Shown: positions 53,250 to 64,000 of the stretch, one piece after another
Layout of the letters: the number at the start of each line of letters is the position of its first letter
Numbering within the stretch: the first letter of the stretch is position 1
Notes under the pieces: generated by a model
Databases searched by the model: none
Told to the model about the DNA's origin: nothing
The model's input: only the letters and a program-made list of their open reading frames with translations
Made by a program: the position numbers and the translations under genes
Assembly (NCBI GenBank): GCA_037447655.1
Contig: JBBHKE010001434.1
Span: 21,560 to 85,559, forward strand
From: Zygnema cylindricum
Lineage: Eukaryota > Streptophyta > Zygnematophyceae > Zygnematales > Zygnemataceae
Direction of reading: 5' to 3'
DNA: 64,000 bases

Positions 53250-53746
53250 TTGTGTCCATAATAATTATTGGGGAAGGGGTAGTTTTACAACTCTCCATGT
53301 ACTTACAACTAGAGTTCATCTACACTCGCCCTCCCACTTCCCTTCCCTCTTCTCCCTCTCTTCACCCCCGTCTCTACTTCTCCCATCTACTTCATATCCC
53401 TCTTTATGACTCTGTCCAAAGCACTGTCAGGTGTGTATGTCACGAATTTCCTCTCCCTCCCCTTCTTTCTTCCTCATCTTTTCTCTTTCTCTTCCCTCAT
53501 GCTCCTCCTTTTCATGCCCTTGCATCTTCTAACCCCTCCCTCTCTTTCCCCTTTCCATTACTGTATACCTCTCCTTCCCTTCTCCTCCTACCGCCTTGAC
53601 CCCCCTCTCCTCCTTCTCTACTCTTTTTCACTGTACCTCTTCCTTTTACTCTTTCGCTCTTTCCCTTCTCTTTCTCTTTTCTACTCCTTCTTTCTTCCCC
53701 TCCCTCTCCTTTAAGCACTGTATGTGTGGACTGTCACGAAACCTGT
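52699..53746. other. FAH downstream stretch, no further exon seen
   Basis: CT-rich simple sequence (52740-52850, 53330-53715) and AT-rich filler. I searched for the FAH block TMHLPxxIGDYTDF and did not find it. Confidence 0.5.
53190..53246. repeat. (GT)n microsatellite
   Basis: About 26 GT dinucleotides, next to ATGTAT-rich sequence. It is a potential Z-DNA former. Confidence 0.95.
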
Positions 53747-53756
53747 NNNNNNNNNN
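53747..53756. other. Assembly gap (10 N)
   Basis: Ten N bases between CT-rich sequence and AT-rich sequence. The rest of FAH could lie in or beyond it. Confidence 1.
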
Positions 53757-54449
53757 TTTTTTATATATTTGTGCTTATAATTGATTAATTCTTTGCAATC
53801 CACGGAAAATTTTGATAAATTGACCACATTAGGAACCCTAAATTTTGCAGACAGAAGTTGGGTACTTTTCTTTTTTTTCTTTTTCAATTTTTATTTATAT
53901 ATATATATTTTTTTGGATGACGCAAATTGTACCCTACAAATTTGCGATTTTTTCGTACGATTAGAACTTATGCAGTTTGGCGCTAAGTTTTACAGGAAAA
54001 CGACAGAAAAAAACCCTTACTTATGCACATGGGGACACACCCTCATATAGGCTCTCGTACAAAATCTGACAAATCGTACCTAAATCGTACGTTCACACTG
54101 TCGAAACGCGGTTGTCGGACGAATATGTGCGAGCGGGATTTTTTACGACTTGGTTTTTTCCCCTTTTTAGAACGCACATTCTCATGCGTCCACGGTTACT
54201 AAACAAAATGAATTGTACTTTTTCACCGAAAAAGGTACAATTTTGTACGGTCTGACAATAACCGTACACCACACTATTTAAATAGCAATATACTTTCATT
54301 TTGTACGGTCATTTGAAAAGAACCCTAAATGGCGTAAAAGAAAAAACAGAATAATTGATGCTATTTGAGAATTTAAAAAAAAAAGGTACCTTAAATAGCG
54401 TCCATTACGCCAATACCGATTCACGGTGTATAGTACAGTACACTGCCGA

Positions 54450-54715
54450 TCGTTTTTAGCGTTTTGAACACTAATTCGGCGCCCCTAAATTTTGAGGGTT
54501 TTACCTAAAATAGGGTAAATGATACTATTTTTTCCTGTACGCTAATTACGAGATGAACAATTAGTGTACACCGTTTTAATTTATGTAATTTTTTATTAGT
54601 GTGGAGTACGGAATGTGTCGGTGCGAATAAAAATGTATTTTTTAATTATACAAGTATGGATATTTTAATAAAATATTTGTTATCACACGAAAAATTGCCC
54701 TGTGATTTCAAGTAA
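54450..54715. repeat. Interspersed repeat, copy 2
   Basis: Partner of 49117-49390. It is preceded by ACCGATTCACGGTG|TA, the right end of another TA MITE whose left end is not clear. Confidence 0.75.
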
Positions 54716-55860
54716 AAACGAGTTTAGGAAAGCCCGTTCGCACGCATTGAAACGAACGTTTTTCTTGTCGTAATGTGAACATATAACCTTTTTATATGTG
54801 CGACATTGCTTTTGTTACGTAAACGAACTGATTAAGACTTAACCATGTAGGAAATTGACTGAAAATTTACGCTATTTAGGTACCGTTGTACACTATTTTA
54901 GGTCTTTTGGAAATATTAAAGTAAATGTGTACTCTATTTTAGATTCATGTACACTAAAAAGGGGTCGTTTCCCCAACAATTGCACATATTAGAGGTCATC
55001 TCAACTCTAAATTGGGTTCACTTTGGGAAATGGCCAGAAATTAGAGTTAAAACCTGAACAAATTAGAGTTAATTCACCACATTTATGGTTGAAAGCGTGA
55101 CAGTGATGCAAAAACATAAAGGATATCAAACTAACGGCAAATGCGGATAGACCACGGAAAATAGATTTTTTTTTTTGGAATCTCATCCACACAGTTATTC
55201 TTCATGGTACGCTGGTGGCCACGGGATTTTTTTTTTCACATTTTAAACATTTTCTGGACAAGACGCAAGTAGATATTATGACCTCTTCTTTCATGTTTCT
55301 CCTCCATTTCAACTTTTCAATGGGGTTTCGTCGTTTTTTTTTGATTTTTTCTAACGAACCGGACCAAACTTCAAGGTGACTAAGGTCATCGTTGTGGTGA
55401 CACGGATGCCACAACTTAGGTACGAATAAAATTCTTGACGTTAAGTTTAAAAAAAATAAAATAGATGTTGCTTTAAGATTTTTCTAAGTCCTAATGCCCA
55501 ATCTTAATTCTCAACTACTAATGTACACAACCAATCACAAGAGTGTAAAGTACGTGAAGTACAACTGCCGCGGTACTTTTTGTATGGCCATAGTACGGCA
55601 TGGTCGTCCTTCTTACGCTTCTCAGTTTTTGATCCATGGCGGCTCTTCCAGTAATAACCGCTGTCCACACATGGCTTGCCACGTGTCATCTACTGACGTT
55701 TAGCTTACAAACCGCCAAAAGATCACTTTGGTGCATCGGCTCCACTGTGCGCCGTCCAATCAGAAGTCGACATTCAATTACGTCTGTTTTAGTTCAATGT
55801 ATTTTCATTTCGTAATCCGTTTTTAAAGAGTATGTAGATTGGGATCCCGTCTAATTAAGA
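54716..55860. other. Non-coding stretch
   Basis: AT-rich. No exon, repeat or RNA gene that I can support. Confidence 0.5.
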
Positions 55861-55886
55861 TTCGAACTCGGTACATGTATCGTTTC

Positions 55887-56170
55887 GACAATGCCTTCGT
55901 TGATAAGGCGTATGACTATTAGTGGTTCGCAGACCCAAGTTCAAATCCAGCCAAAGGCATCATTTTGGTCATCGACATTTTGGTCATCGGTCTGCCTTTC
56001 TGCCTATTTCTTTTTGACTATAGGGACAGCCATGGTTTCTCTCTCTCTTCCTCTCTAAAGTCTAATTTAAAAAGTTGAATATTAATTACTTTTTTTCAAC
56101 ACATGGTATGACTTACTCTTTTTATTTTTCCAATATAGACATAGAAAAAACATAAATTTCAACACACCCC
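55887..56170 (+). mobile_element. tRNA-derived SINE, diverged copy
   Basis: The tRNA-like head ATGCCTT...AAGGCAT (7-bp acceptor-like pairing) has GTTGATAAGGCGT (A-box region) and AGTTCAAATCC (B box). It is followed by the body and the tail CCAATATAGACATAGAAAA shared with 57071 and 60139. Confidence 0.65.
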
Positions 56171-56245
56171 TTTTTTTCTAGTCTACTTTTCTTTCAACTC
56201 CCACAAATTTTTTTTTCTTATTTTATTTTTTCTTCTTTCTTTTTT

Positions 56246-57344
56246 CCTGAAATTCTATGGGCTCCATTCCCCACAGGATTTGCAGATCCAAAAGAAGCTA
56301 ATCTAGATAGTGCCGACTCGAACTTGATACAAACCTAAATGATTGACCCCTTGACAATCAGAATCGCATTATAGCTTCACCCCTGTGAAATAAGACTTTC
56401 TGTGTGCTCAATTCCACCACAGAATGCAAAGTTAGAATATGACTTTAGGATAACATTCCCCACTTTGACTTTCCCTTACAAATGCAGCCACCCTGGCAGG
56501 AAAAGACTCTAACCGACTACACCCCTGTGAAGGCTAGACTTCCCTGAGTCCGTAGCAAAATGAATCACTGAATTTGCTCACCCGAGCATTAAGTTATGGC
56601 AGGTCAAAGATGACCTTTATAGTTACAAGCTCTCTTAGAGAGAGGTACCTAAATATTACTAAGTCTTGGTCTGCCTACTCACGACTACCTAGTACTAAAC
56701 CCTAGTTTAATAGGAACACTATATAGTACAATAAGGTACGATAGGCGATGTACTTATTGTACGGCCATTGTACGACATGGTCTACAAGGTGACGTTTGCC
56801 AAATCGGGAGCCATGGTTCCTCCTCCCATCTTCTCCAGTATCAAATAATGTAGCGCCACGTGGCACCGCGTGACGCTATCCTCAATGGCCGCCGAAAGCT
56901 TATTGTGGGTGGCGGCTGTAATGGTGGCCGTCCGATCAGTTGTATTTATACGGCTTCGATTGGCTTCCATGCATGAATTGATTAATGCGCGTTTTCGTTA
57001 GTCTGCTGCGAATTAGTCCTTTTAGGTCAATAGATAAATATACGTAAAACATGTCACGTGTATCGTTTCGTTAGTGCCTCAATAGATAAGGGGTCGGTCT
57101 ACACCATAATCTGCAGACCTCGGTTCAAATCTTGCTAGAGGCAGTATTTTGCTAAAACTAGTAAAATACCTTCTAATTCATTCTGCCTCCTTCTAAATGA
57201 GGCAGCAGCCATGGCCTGCCTTTGGTCCTCTCTTTCTCTATCTTTACATTCTAACTAAAATATAGAAGTGAACTATAAATTACCTTTTTTCAACACTCTA
57301 TGAATTTTTCCAATACAGACCTAGAAAATACATAAATTTCAACA
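56246..57344. repeat. 1.1-kb direct repeat, copy A (LTR-like)
   Basis: Matches 59316-60413 at roughly 97 percent by eye, beginning CCTGAAATTCTATGGGCTCC and ending CATAAATTTCAACA. The pair flanks the gag frame. Both contain the SINE and a 62-codon minus-strand frame (56782-56970) differing by two residues. It is probably the LTR of a gag-only element read on the minus strand, though the ends lack a clear TG...CA. Confidence 0.8.
57071..57344 (+). mobile_element. tRNA-derived SINE, inside direct repeat A
   Basis: TGCCTCAATAGATAAGGGG, ACCTCGGTTCAAATCTTGC and GAGGCA form a tRNA-like head with a good B box (GGTTCAAATC). The tail is CCAATACAGACCTAGAAAA. Confidence 0.7.
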
Positions 57345-57442
57345 CTCCCCTTATTTTAAAGTCTACTTTCTTTTCAACTCGCACTAAACACCTTTTTTTT
57401 TTTCTTTTTCTTTTTCTTCTTTCTTTTCTCCTAATAAAATTT

Positions 57443-59361
57443 TTAGTGAATACCCTCGTATTTAAAGAAGTGTATTTCATGAGCTGAAATAATAATTACA
57501 TCACACATTTTATTTTGCATGCCATTATTCATAAATTCGATACAAAATTTTATCCACCTCATCTCTTCTCCATCTATACCAAATCCAATTTCCCTCTTGC
57601 AATTCAAGCAGCCAGCCCCATCTCCAATCTGGAACACACACCTAGATGCTAACCCTATTACAGGCACACCTTCATAAATGCCATCACTCCCATTAGTGAT
57701 TTCAAATCCATTACCCCCCAAATTTTCACAAAAAACAAGTGTCCCCATTAAATCCCTCATAAGATCTACGTCTTCCATACTCATATTTTTATCCATGATA
57801 CTCACCCCATTTTCTGAACTTTCCTCACTCTCTCCCATGGAGTTCTTTCCGCTGTCACTTTCTATTTTTATCCCCAATAAATATTTCTCCTCCCCTAAAC
57901 CTTTCATTAAATATTCCTTTACTCCCGTATCTTTTAAAACCCCCTCTAGTTTTACTGCTCCCCTTTCCTCCATATCCGTTGAAGTCTCCCATTCCAACCA
58001 GTTTTCTGTTTCCAAAATATTTATATAATTATCCTCATTATTTGTATTTTTTCCTTTTTCATTTTTGTATCTTAGATCTGACTTTCTCATTTCTAAGTCA
58101 TACTTTTTACACTCCTTGACATCCTCATCATTTCTAACTCCTTTAAGTACCTCCATTCCCTTTACTTCCCTTATACCTCCAAAAGCACACTGTTGCTTTC
58201 GTGGAATTTCTGTGTATTTTTCTCTCTTCTCCATTCTACCGATGTGGAGAAGCTCTAAGATTTCTTTATCCTCTTTCTGCTCTTCCCTTTCTTCCTCCTC
58301 ATCCACATTCCAACTTCTAAGTTTTTCCAAACAACGGCATCCCTCCATATAATGACCCGGTTCCCTACAAAAGAAGCAAACCCCCTTTCTCAAAGCTCCC
58401 CTTTCTTTCCCTCTCCCTCTCTTTCCGCCAAAGTTCCGATAAGGTTTACCTTCGTCTTTCTTCCTCTCATCACGCTTCCGCTCGTCTCCGCCGTACCTCT
58501 CATCACGCTTTCGCCAATCACCACCAGCTGTAAATGCATTCACCCTGTCACTTCCCCACGAAGCTCCAAAGTGCTTTCCCTCACAAGAATTATCCCCATG
58601 GTAAAGCTCCAAGTCCATGAGGAGCCATCAATTGCCTGCATACGACAAATGATGTTTTCGTACTCATCTGTGAGTTTCATGAGTAGTGTATTAATCTTTC
58701 TCTCCTCAGATTCTACATATCTCGCACTAGCAAGCTCAACATATAACGCAGCAATATCATTGCAAAACTCTATCATGTTACCCCTTTTATAAACATAGGC
58801 CTCTATTTCCTGTTTTACTAACTGCTGCCTCTGAATAGTCTCACTCTTTTAAATTTGAATTAGTGCTTCCCATATCTCTGAAGACTTGGCTAGACTTAAA
58901 AGAGTGATAGCTATGGACTTAGGCACATATCTAAGTATGAGATATTTTGCTATAGTGTTTTTGTATTCCCATATTTTTCTGTCATTTTCTTCATTGTTAA
59001 TCCCTACAAGTTGTACCATAGCTGAGAGCCTAGCTCCCCTCACCACAGGTGTCCTTTTTTCCTTCTCCCCTAATTCCCCATCCACGGAAAGGTTTTTCCC
59101 TTCACCTTCCGTTGCATCTGAACTCCGGTCGATATTCTGGGCAGCCTCAGATAATTCTCCATAGTAAGCTCCTCCAAAGTCAGGTGGCGGACATCTCACT
59201 TGTCCCGAAACAATTCCCCATAAGTGCTTTTCGAAAAGCAATCCCTCCATCGTAAACTCCCAATCAGTAAAGTCTGTTCCATCAAACATAGGCACCCTAG
59301 ATTGTGGGCCCATAACCTGAAATTCTATGGGCTCCATTCCCCACAGAATTCGCATATCCAA
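57443..59361 (-). pseudogene. Copia-like gag, nearly intact
   Basis: Read on the minus strand. An N-terminal part (59361-58849) has VPMFDGTDFTDWEFTMEGLL, the start of a copia capsid domain, and ends at one in-frame TAA. The same frame resumes as KSETIQRQQLVKQEIEAYVY, SEERKINTLLMKLTDEYENI. After a frameshift near 58620, a 391-codon frame carries a basic RGRGKERG stretch and one zinc knuckle CFFCREPGHYMEGC (CX2CX4HX4C), then an acidic 270-residue tail of unknown role. No protease, integrase or RT follows before the repeat, so the element is gag-only. One stop and one shift make it defective or nearly so. Confidence 0.75.
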
Positions 59362-60413
59362 AAGAAGCTAATTTAGATAGTGCCGACTCCAACTTGATAT
59401 AAACCCAAATGATTTTCCCTTGACAATCAGAACCCCATTATAGCTTCACCCCTGTGAAATAAGACTTTCTGTGTGCTCAGTTCTACCACAGAATGCAAAG
59501 TTAGAATATGACTTTAGTATAACATTCCCCACTTTGACTTTCCCTTACAAATGCAGCCACCCTGGTAGGCAAAGAATCTGACTGACTACACCCTTGTGTA
59601 GGCTAGACTTCCCTGAGTCCGCAGCAAAAAGAATCACTGAATTTTCTCACCCGAGCATTAAGTTATGGCTGGTCAAAGATGACCTTTATAGTTACAAGCT
59701 CTCTTAAAGAGAGGTACCTAAATATTACTAAGTCTTGGTCTGCCTACTCACGACTACCTACTACTAAACCCTAGTCCAATAGGAACACTATATAGTACAA
59801 GAAGGTACGATAGGCGATGTACTTATTGTACGGCCATTGTACGACATGGTCTACAAGGTGACGTTTGCCAAATCGGGAGCCATGGTTCCTCCTCCCATCT
59901 TCTCCAGTATCAAATAATGTGGCGCCACGTGGCACCGCGTGACGCTATCCTCAAAGGCCGCCGAAAGCTTATTGTGGGTGGCGGCTGTAATGGTGGCCGT
60001 CCGATCAGTTGTATTTATACGGCTTCGATTGGCTTCCATGCATGAATTGATTAATGCGCGTTTTCGTTAGTCTGCTTCGAATTAGTCCTTTTAGGTCAAT
60101 AGATAAATATACGTAAAACATGTCACGTGTATCGTTTCGTTAGTGCCTCAATGGATAAGGCGTTGGTCTACACCATAATCTGCAGACCTTGGTTCAAATC
60201 TTGCTAGAGGCAGTATTTTGCTAAAACTAGTAAAATACCTTCTAATTCATTCTGCCTCCTTCTAAATGACGCAGCAGCCATGGCCTGCCTTTGGTCCTCT
60301 CTTTCTCCATCTTTACATTCTAACTAAAATATAGAAGTGAACTATAAATTACCTTTTTTCAACACTCTATGAATTTTTCCAATACAGACCTAGAAAATAC
60401 ATAAATTTCAACA
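59316..60413. repeat. 1.1-kb direct repeat, copy B (LTR-like)
   Basis: Partner of 56246-57344. Its low-coordinate end overlaps the first codons of gag. Past its high-coordinate end lies an older gag 3' fragment at exactly the position where full gag ends beside copy A. Confidence 0.8.
60139..60413 (+). mobile_element. tRNA-derived SINE, inside direct repeat B
   Basis: TGCCTCAATGGATAAGGCGT (better A box than copy A), TTGGTTCAAATCTTGC and GAGGCA. Same body and tail as 57071. Confidence 0.7.
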
Positions 60414-60419
60414 TTTCCT

Positions 60420-60805
60420 CATAAAACTTTAAGTGAATACCCTCGTATTTAAAGTAGTATATTAGATGAGCCGAAATAAACTTTGCATCTTGTTGATCAC
60501 ACATTTTATTTTGCATGCCACTTTTCATAAATCCGAGCTCTTGGAGCAAGGATTTTATCCACTTCATCCCTTTTTCATCCGAGCAAAATCTTAAATTCCC
60601 GTTTGCAATTCAAACAGCCAGCTCCATCCCCAACTTGCAACACATACCAAGATGCTAACCCTTTTACAAGCACACCATCATAAATGGCATCAATCCCATT
60701 AGTGATGTCAAATCGATTACCCCCCAAATTTATCCTTAAATCAAGAGTCCCCACTAAGCTCCTCATTAAATTTACACCTTTCGTACTCATATATTTTTCC
60801 ATCAT
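60420..60805 (-). pseudogene. Gag 3' fragment, diverged copy
   Basis: Matches the last 120 residues of the gag at 57443: LVKGLASWYVLQVGDGAGCL, NKMCD, FKYEGIH. The nucleotide match is about 80 percent by eye, with frameshifts. It abuts direct repeat B. Confidence 0.75.
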
Positions 60806-60844
60806 AATTACCCCATTTTCTGACCTTTCCTAACTCTCTCCCAT

Positions 60845-61225
60845 GGATCTCCCTCCCCATCTCGGTCCTCTCAACTTACCCATGACGACGATCCTCTCTT
60901 TTCCTCTCTTCCGTCCACTATACTCCCTCCCCCTCCCCTCCTTTCACATCCTGACCCTCTTTTATCCCCCACAGATGTTTCCCCTGATACATCTCGTCGA
61001 TACCTGACCAGATCTCGTTGTCCTCTGTCTCGCCTCATTGAGACCATGGGTCATGCATCCCTTGCTTGCGCTTATTCAACTGGTGCCTCTGCCTCTCTCA
61101 TCTCCACCCCTCTTTCTCTCAAATCTGCTCTCAAACGCCCTGACTCTCATCTTTGGAAAAGTGCAGTTGACGCAGAGTATTCCGCCCTCATATCCAACAA
61201 CACTTGGAATCTTGTTCCTCTTCTT
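60845..61225 (+). pseudogene. Copia reverse transcriptase N-terminal fragment, plus strand
   Basis: The frame reads RYLTRSRCPLSRL, then PLSLKSALKRPDSHLWKSAV and EYSALISNNTWNLVP. This is the block before the copia RT (EALxxxxxxxWxxAMxxEYxALxxNxTWxLVP). It is cut right after LVP, where minus-strand copia sequence begins. Confidence 0.7.
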
Positions 61226-62280
61226 TCATTACTTTTTTAGCTGCCTCCCAGTCTCTCTTTTTTGGATTGTTAAAACTTCTACACAAGACTTCGACCGCTG
61301 CAGCTATGTCCAACCTAGTGCAGTTGATAAACTATATGAGACCGCCTACGACCTGTCAATAAGGAATTATTTTCATAAACTCACTCTCTTCCTCACCCCT
61401 CTCATCATTCAATGTAATCACTCCTTGCTGAGCATTTTCTTCATTCACTTTCTTTAACTCCATAAGAGTTGTACATCCATTAGCCTTCTCCATTCCAAAT
61501 TTCTCAAGCATATTACCTATTGCCTCTGTTTGAGTTAATCTAATTATTCTCTTTTCCCTATCTCTTTCGATCTGAATTCCCAGTATTTACTTTGCCTCCC
61601 CTAAGTCTTTCACATCGAATTGACTTCTCAAATCTTTCTTAAGTTTTATGTTCATTTCCAAAGACTTACTTAATACCAACAGATCATCTACATAAACATC
61701 AGTATAAATGACTCCATTCACATCTCTAAATAGGTAAATAGAGTGGTCCTAGCTGATTCTAATGAATCCCAACTTGGTAAGGAACTCATCCAGCTTGATG
61801 TTCCATTGTCGTGGCGCCTGTTTTAGTCCATAAAGGGACTTGATTAACCTGCAAACCTTGCTCTTCTCCCCTTTCTCCACAAACCTCTCAGGTTGCTTCA
61901 TAAAGATTTCTTCCTCGAATTCTCCATGGAGGAAGGCGGTCTTAATATCCATCTGATGTACTTCCATGTCTTCGGCTGCGGCCAAACGTAGCAAAACTTT
62001 GACCGATGGAATCCTCACCACCTATGCATAAGTTTCCTCATAGTATATTCCCTCCTTTTGTTTGTCCCCTTTTGCCACTAACCGAGCATTGAATCTCTTA
62101 ATAGAGTTTTCAGGATTCAATTTTAACTTTAAAACCCATTTACATCCAATAGGTTTTCTATCCAGAGGACAATCTACCAACTCCCAAGCTTTAGCCTCCA
62201 TAATTGAGTTTATTTCATCATTTATCGCAACTATCTATCTCTCACACTCTTTACAGTTAACAGCATCCTGATAAGTTTGA
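61225..62280 (-). pseudogene. Copia reverse transcriptase, decayed, minus strand
   Basis: Readable blocks: IGCKWVLKLKLNPENS, MDIKTAFLHGEFEEEIFMKQ, IKSLYGLKQAPRQWN, and the catalytic YVDDLLVLSKSLEMN. Toward 61225 an RNase H entry block (KKRDWEAAKKVMKEEEQ) is seen. Several in-frame stops (after GFIRIS, after DLGEAK) show it is dead. It is of a different copia lineage from the plus-strand fragment. Confidence 0.8.
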
Positions 62281-62514
62281 GGCTCATCTGGGTGTGTCAT
62301 TTTTGTAAGTTGGGTGTGTCATTTTTGTAAGTTGATTGTTTACCTGTTTTTCTTGCAACCTTTTACCCATCTTTCTCCCTCCTTCAATTTTTGTGGCCGG
62401 TATAGAAGGCATCGTCGGATTCTTTCATATAGGTTCATCTTCTTCCCTTTCCTCCAATTATGTTCCCCTTTCGAAATCTCCCTTTTCCTCGGATTCCGTT
62501 CCTCGTTCACATTC

Positions 62515-63420
62515 TCATTTTTCTTCAAAGTCTGTTAAGATGTTTTTTTCACTTTGTGCTCCTTTCTCTTCTTCTATTTCTGGATGCTCTTCACCTTGAT
62601 GAATCACTTCTTGTAAACGTGTTTCTCCCTCCAAGTTCAAATCTGGTACAATTCTGATTTTCACAACTTTGTTATATTTGAACAGATCTATTGATTTTCC
62701 TTTATTCATTACCACTAAATGTTTTTCTAAAATAACCTCTTCTCTTTTTAAGTCATACACTTTGTATCTTTTTACATCATTATCACATCCAACTAAATAT
62801 CATGGCTTTCCCTTTGCATCCATCTTTGAATTAGACTTGTCCGTATCTAAACTGTATACTGCACTTCCAAAAACTCTAAGATGAGACACATCCGATTTTC
62901 TACCGGTCCATTTTTCATCTGGAGTTTCTCCCTATAAAGCTGAGGTGAGGACTCTTTTCCTTATGTAGTTAGCATAATTTAGTGCTTCAACCCAAACTTG
63001 TTTCCCTATTCCCTTATCACGTAGCATGATCTCAACACTTTCTCTTAATGTTCTATTTAGTTTTTGTGCAACTTCATTTTGCTCTAGATTATCAGGTACG
63101 GTTTTCTGATGCTGAATTCTCTCTTCTCTTAAATATTCTTCAAATTGATTTGAGGTGTATTCCCCCCCATTGTCACTTTTTATCCTCTTTATAGAGGTTT
63201 CATGTAACTTCTCATTCCATGCCTTGTATTCTTTAAACACTCTAAAAACCTCACTTTTAGTTCTTACAAAATATACCTTTGAGTATCTTGACCAGTCATT
63301 AGTGAAGGTGAGCATATACCTCTTTCCACCGGCTGATGGAAACCGAGCTGGCCCCTATACATCAGTATGGACAAGATCTAGAACCTTCTCTCCTTTAAAC
63401 GTTGCAACTTTTTACATTTG
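62515..63420 (-). pseudogene. Copia integrase, decayed, minus strand
   Basis: LVHTDV (first Asp), GGKRYMLTFTNDWSRYSKVY, KRIKSDNGGEYTSNQFEEYL (second Asp) and EQNEVAQKLNRTLRESVEIM. The usual GVAER Glu is Gln here, so the third catalytic residue is lost. Stops interrupt the frame (HTDV*GP, TSAL*GET). The C-terminal VYDLKREEVILEKHLVV block follows at 62700-62760. Confidence 0.8.
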
Positions 63421-64000
63421 TTGTGATTGTCGTCTTCATTTCTTTGATGACCCCCTTAAGAACATTCTCCACGGAGCCCAAGAGTTCTTTATGCATGCTC
63501 ACAATATCTTTTTGTCTCTCAAACTGTTTTTTGCCCGCATTATCCAACATTTATTCGACTTCTTTTACCGCATGTGACGAATTTTCTTGATTACCTTTGC
63601 GCACGACTCGCTTTCGTTTCCGAGTGGAGGTGAACTTATCCCCATTAGAAGGCGAATGAAATCCCATGCCCTTCTCATCATCTCATTCATCCTCTCTGTT
63701 CTTCTTCTCCCTTTCGTCACATACATTTTTGTCAAATCCATGTACTTTCGCAAAGTTTGCACTCGAAGTTTCACCGCGAACGTTACTTTTTTTTTTTTTT
63801 AGATTCTCTTCAAGAATACCAAACGGTGGCAGCAAAGGATTTCGTAAAAAACTACTTAATCTTAATACCAACTGCTACGCTCTGCGATAGTTGGGGTTCC
63901 AATGTACCCTATGGCCCTACTGGGGGGTTTCCACCTACCACTAAATCTGCTGCTCCTTCTATGCCAATAAGAACTTCTCTTAGATTTTTTTTTTTTTTTT
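63421..64000. other. Right edge: copia-derived, not resolved
   Basis: This should correspond to the region before integrase in the minus-strand copia element, but no zinc-finger or protease block is legible. Poly-T runs lie at 63787-63800 and 63987-64000. Confidence 0.4.

Noticed and set aside
53086-53599. Frames over the GT repeat and CT-rich tract
   Set aside because: Composition-driven (poly Thr-His or poly Cys-Val).
57071-57145. tRNA gene
   Set aside because: A and B boxes and acceptor pairing are present, but the D and anticodon arms do not fold properly and a conserved SINE body follows.

Overview
This is nuclear DNA of a eukaryote. Coding sequence is sparse, every recognisable gene is split by spliceosomal introns (mostly GT-AG, with two apparent GC-AG), and most of the window is repeats and transposon debris. 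Two 10-N gaps (39803-39812, 53747-53756) mark it as a scaffold. The sequence alone does not fix the species. The gene set would fit an alga or other protist with a large, repeat-rich genome, but that is a weak inference. No rRNA, functional tRNA or CRISPR was seen.

Layout, left to right. (1) 1-3798 is AT-rich with no confident gene. (2) 3799-12955, minus strand: a CLC-type chloride channel/exchanger, assembled here from nine exons. It carries a roughly 190-residue hydrophilic insertion, a changed anion-selectivity motif, a 39-bp exon and a duplicated exon segment; its 3' end was not found. (3) 12956-20232: transposon relics, including a cluster of non-autonomous elements with TAGTGTTG ends and 8-bp target duplications, a gypsy RT scrap and a possible LINE scrap. 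(4) 20233-33350, plus strand: a candidate four-exon gene for a 135-residue protein of unknown function. Its last intron (10.6 kb) holds a satellite of about 23 units of roughly 0.4-0.5 kb, each unit a G/T-only block followed by a GAAGAC-rich block. (5) 33351-40463: MITEs with TA target duplications, a hAT-like MITE, and a copia LTR with a tRNA-iMet-like primer site. (6) 40464-40840, minus strand: a two-exon fragment of an unrecognised gene. (7) 41493-48824, minus strand: a complete ten-exon gene for a 445-residue UBA-like/UAS/UBX protein, a Cdc48/p97 cofactor. (8) 51349-52698, plus strand: the first three exons of fumarylacetoacetase with two lesions, in a locally GC-rich tract that ends near the second gap. 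(9) 55860-64000: a retrotransposon nest with a tRNA-derived SINE (three copies), a 1.1-kb direct repeat flanking a gag-only copia-like element, and decayed copia pol fragments in both orientations.

The three best genes have unrelated jobs: ion transport, ubiquitin-dependent protein extraction and tyrosine catabolism. The UBX and FAH genes are divergent, with 2.5 kb between their start codons. Exon phases were checked at every junction given; agreement of phase and protein homology is the main support for the gene models.
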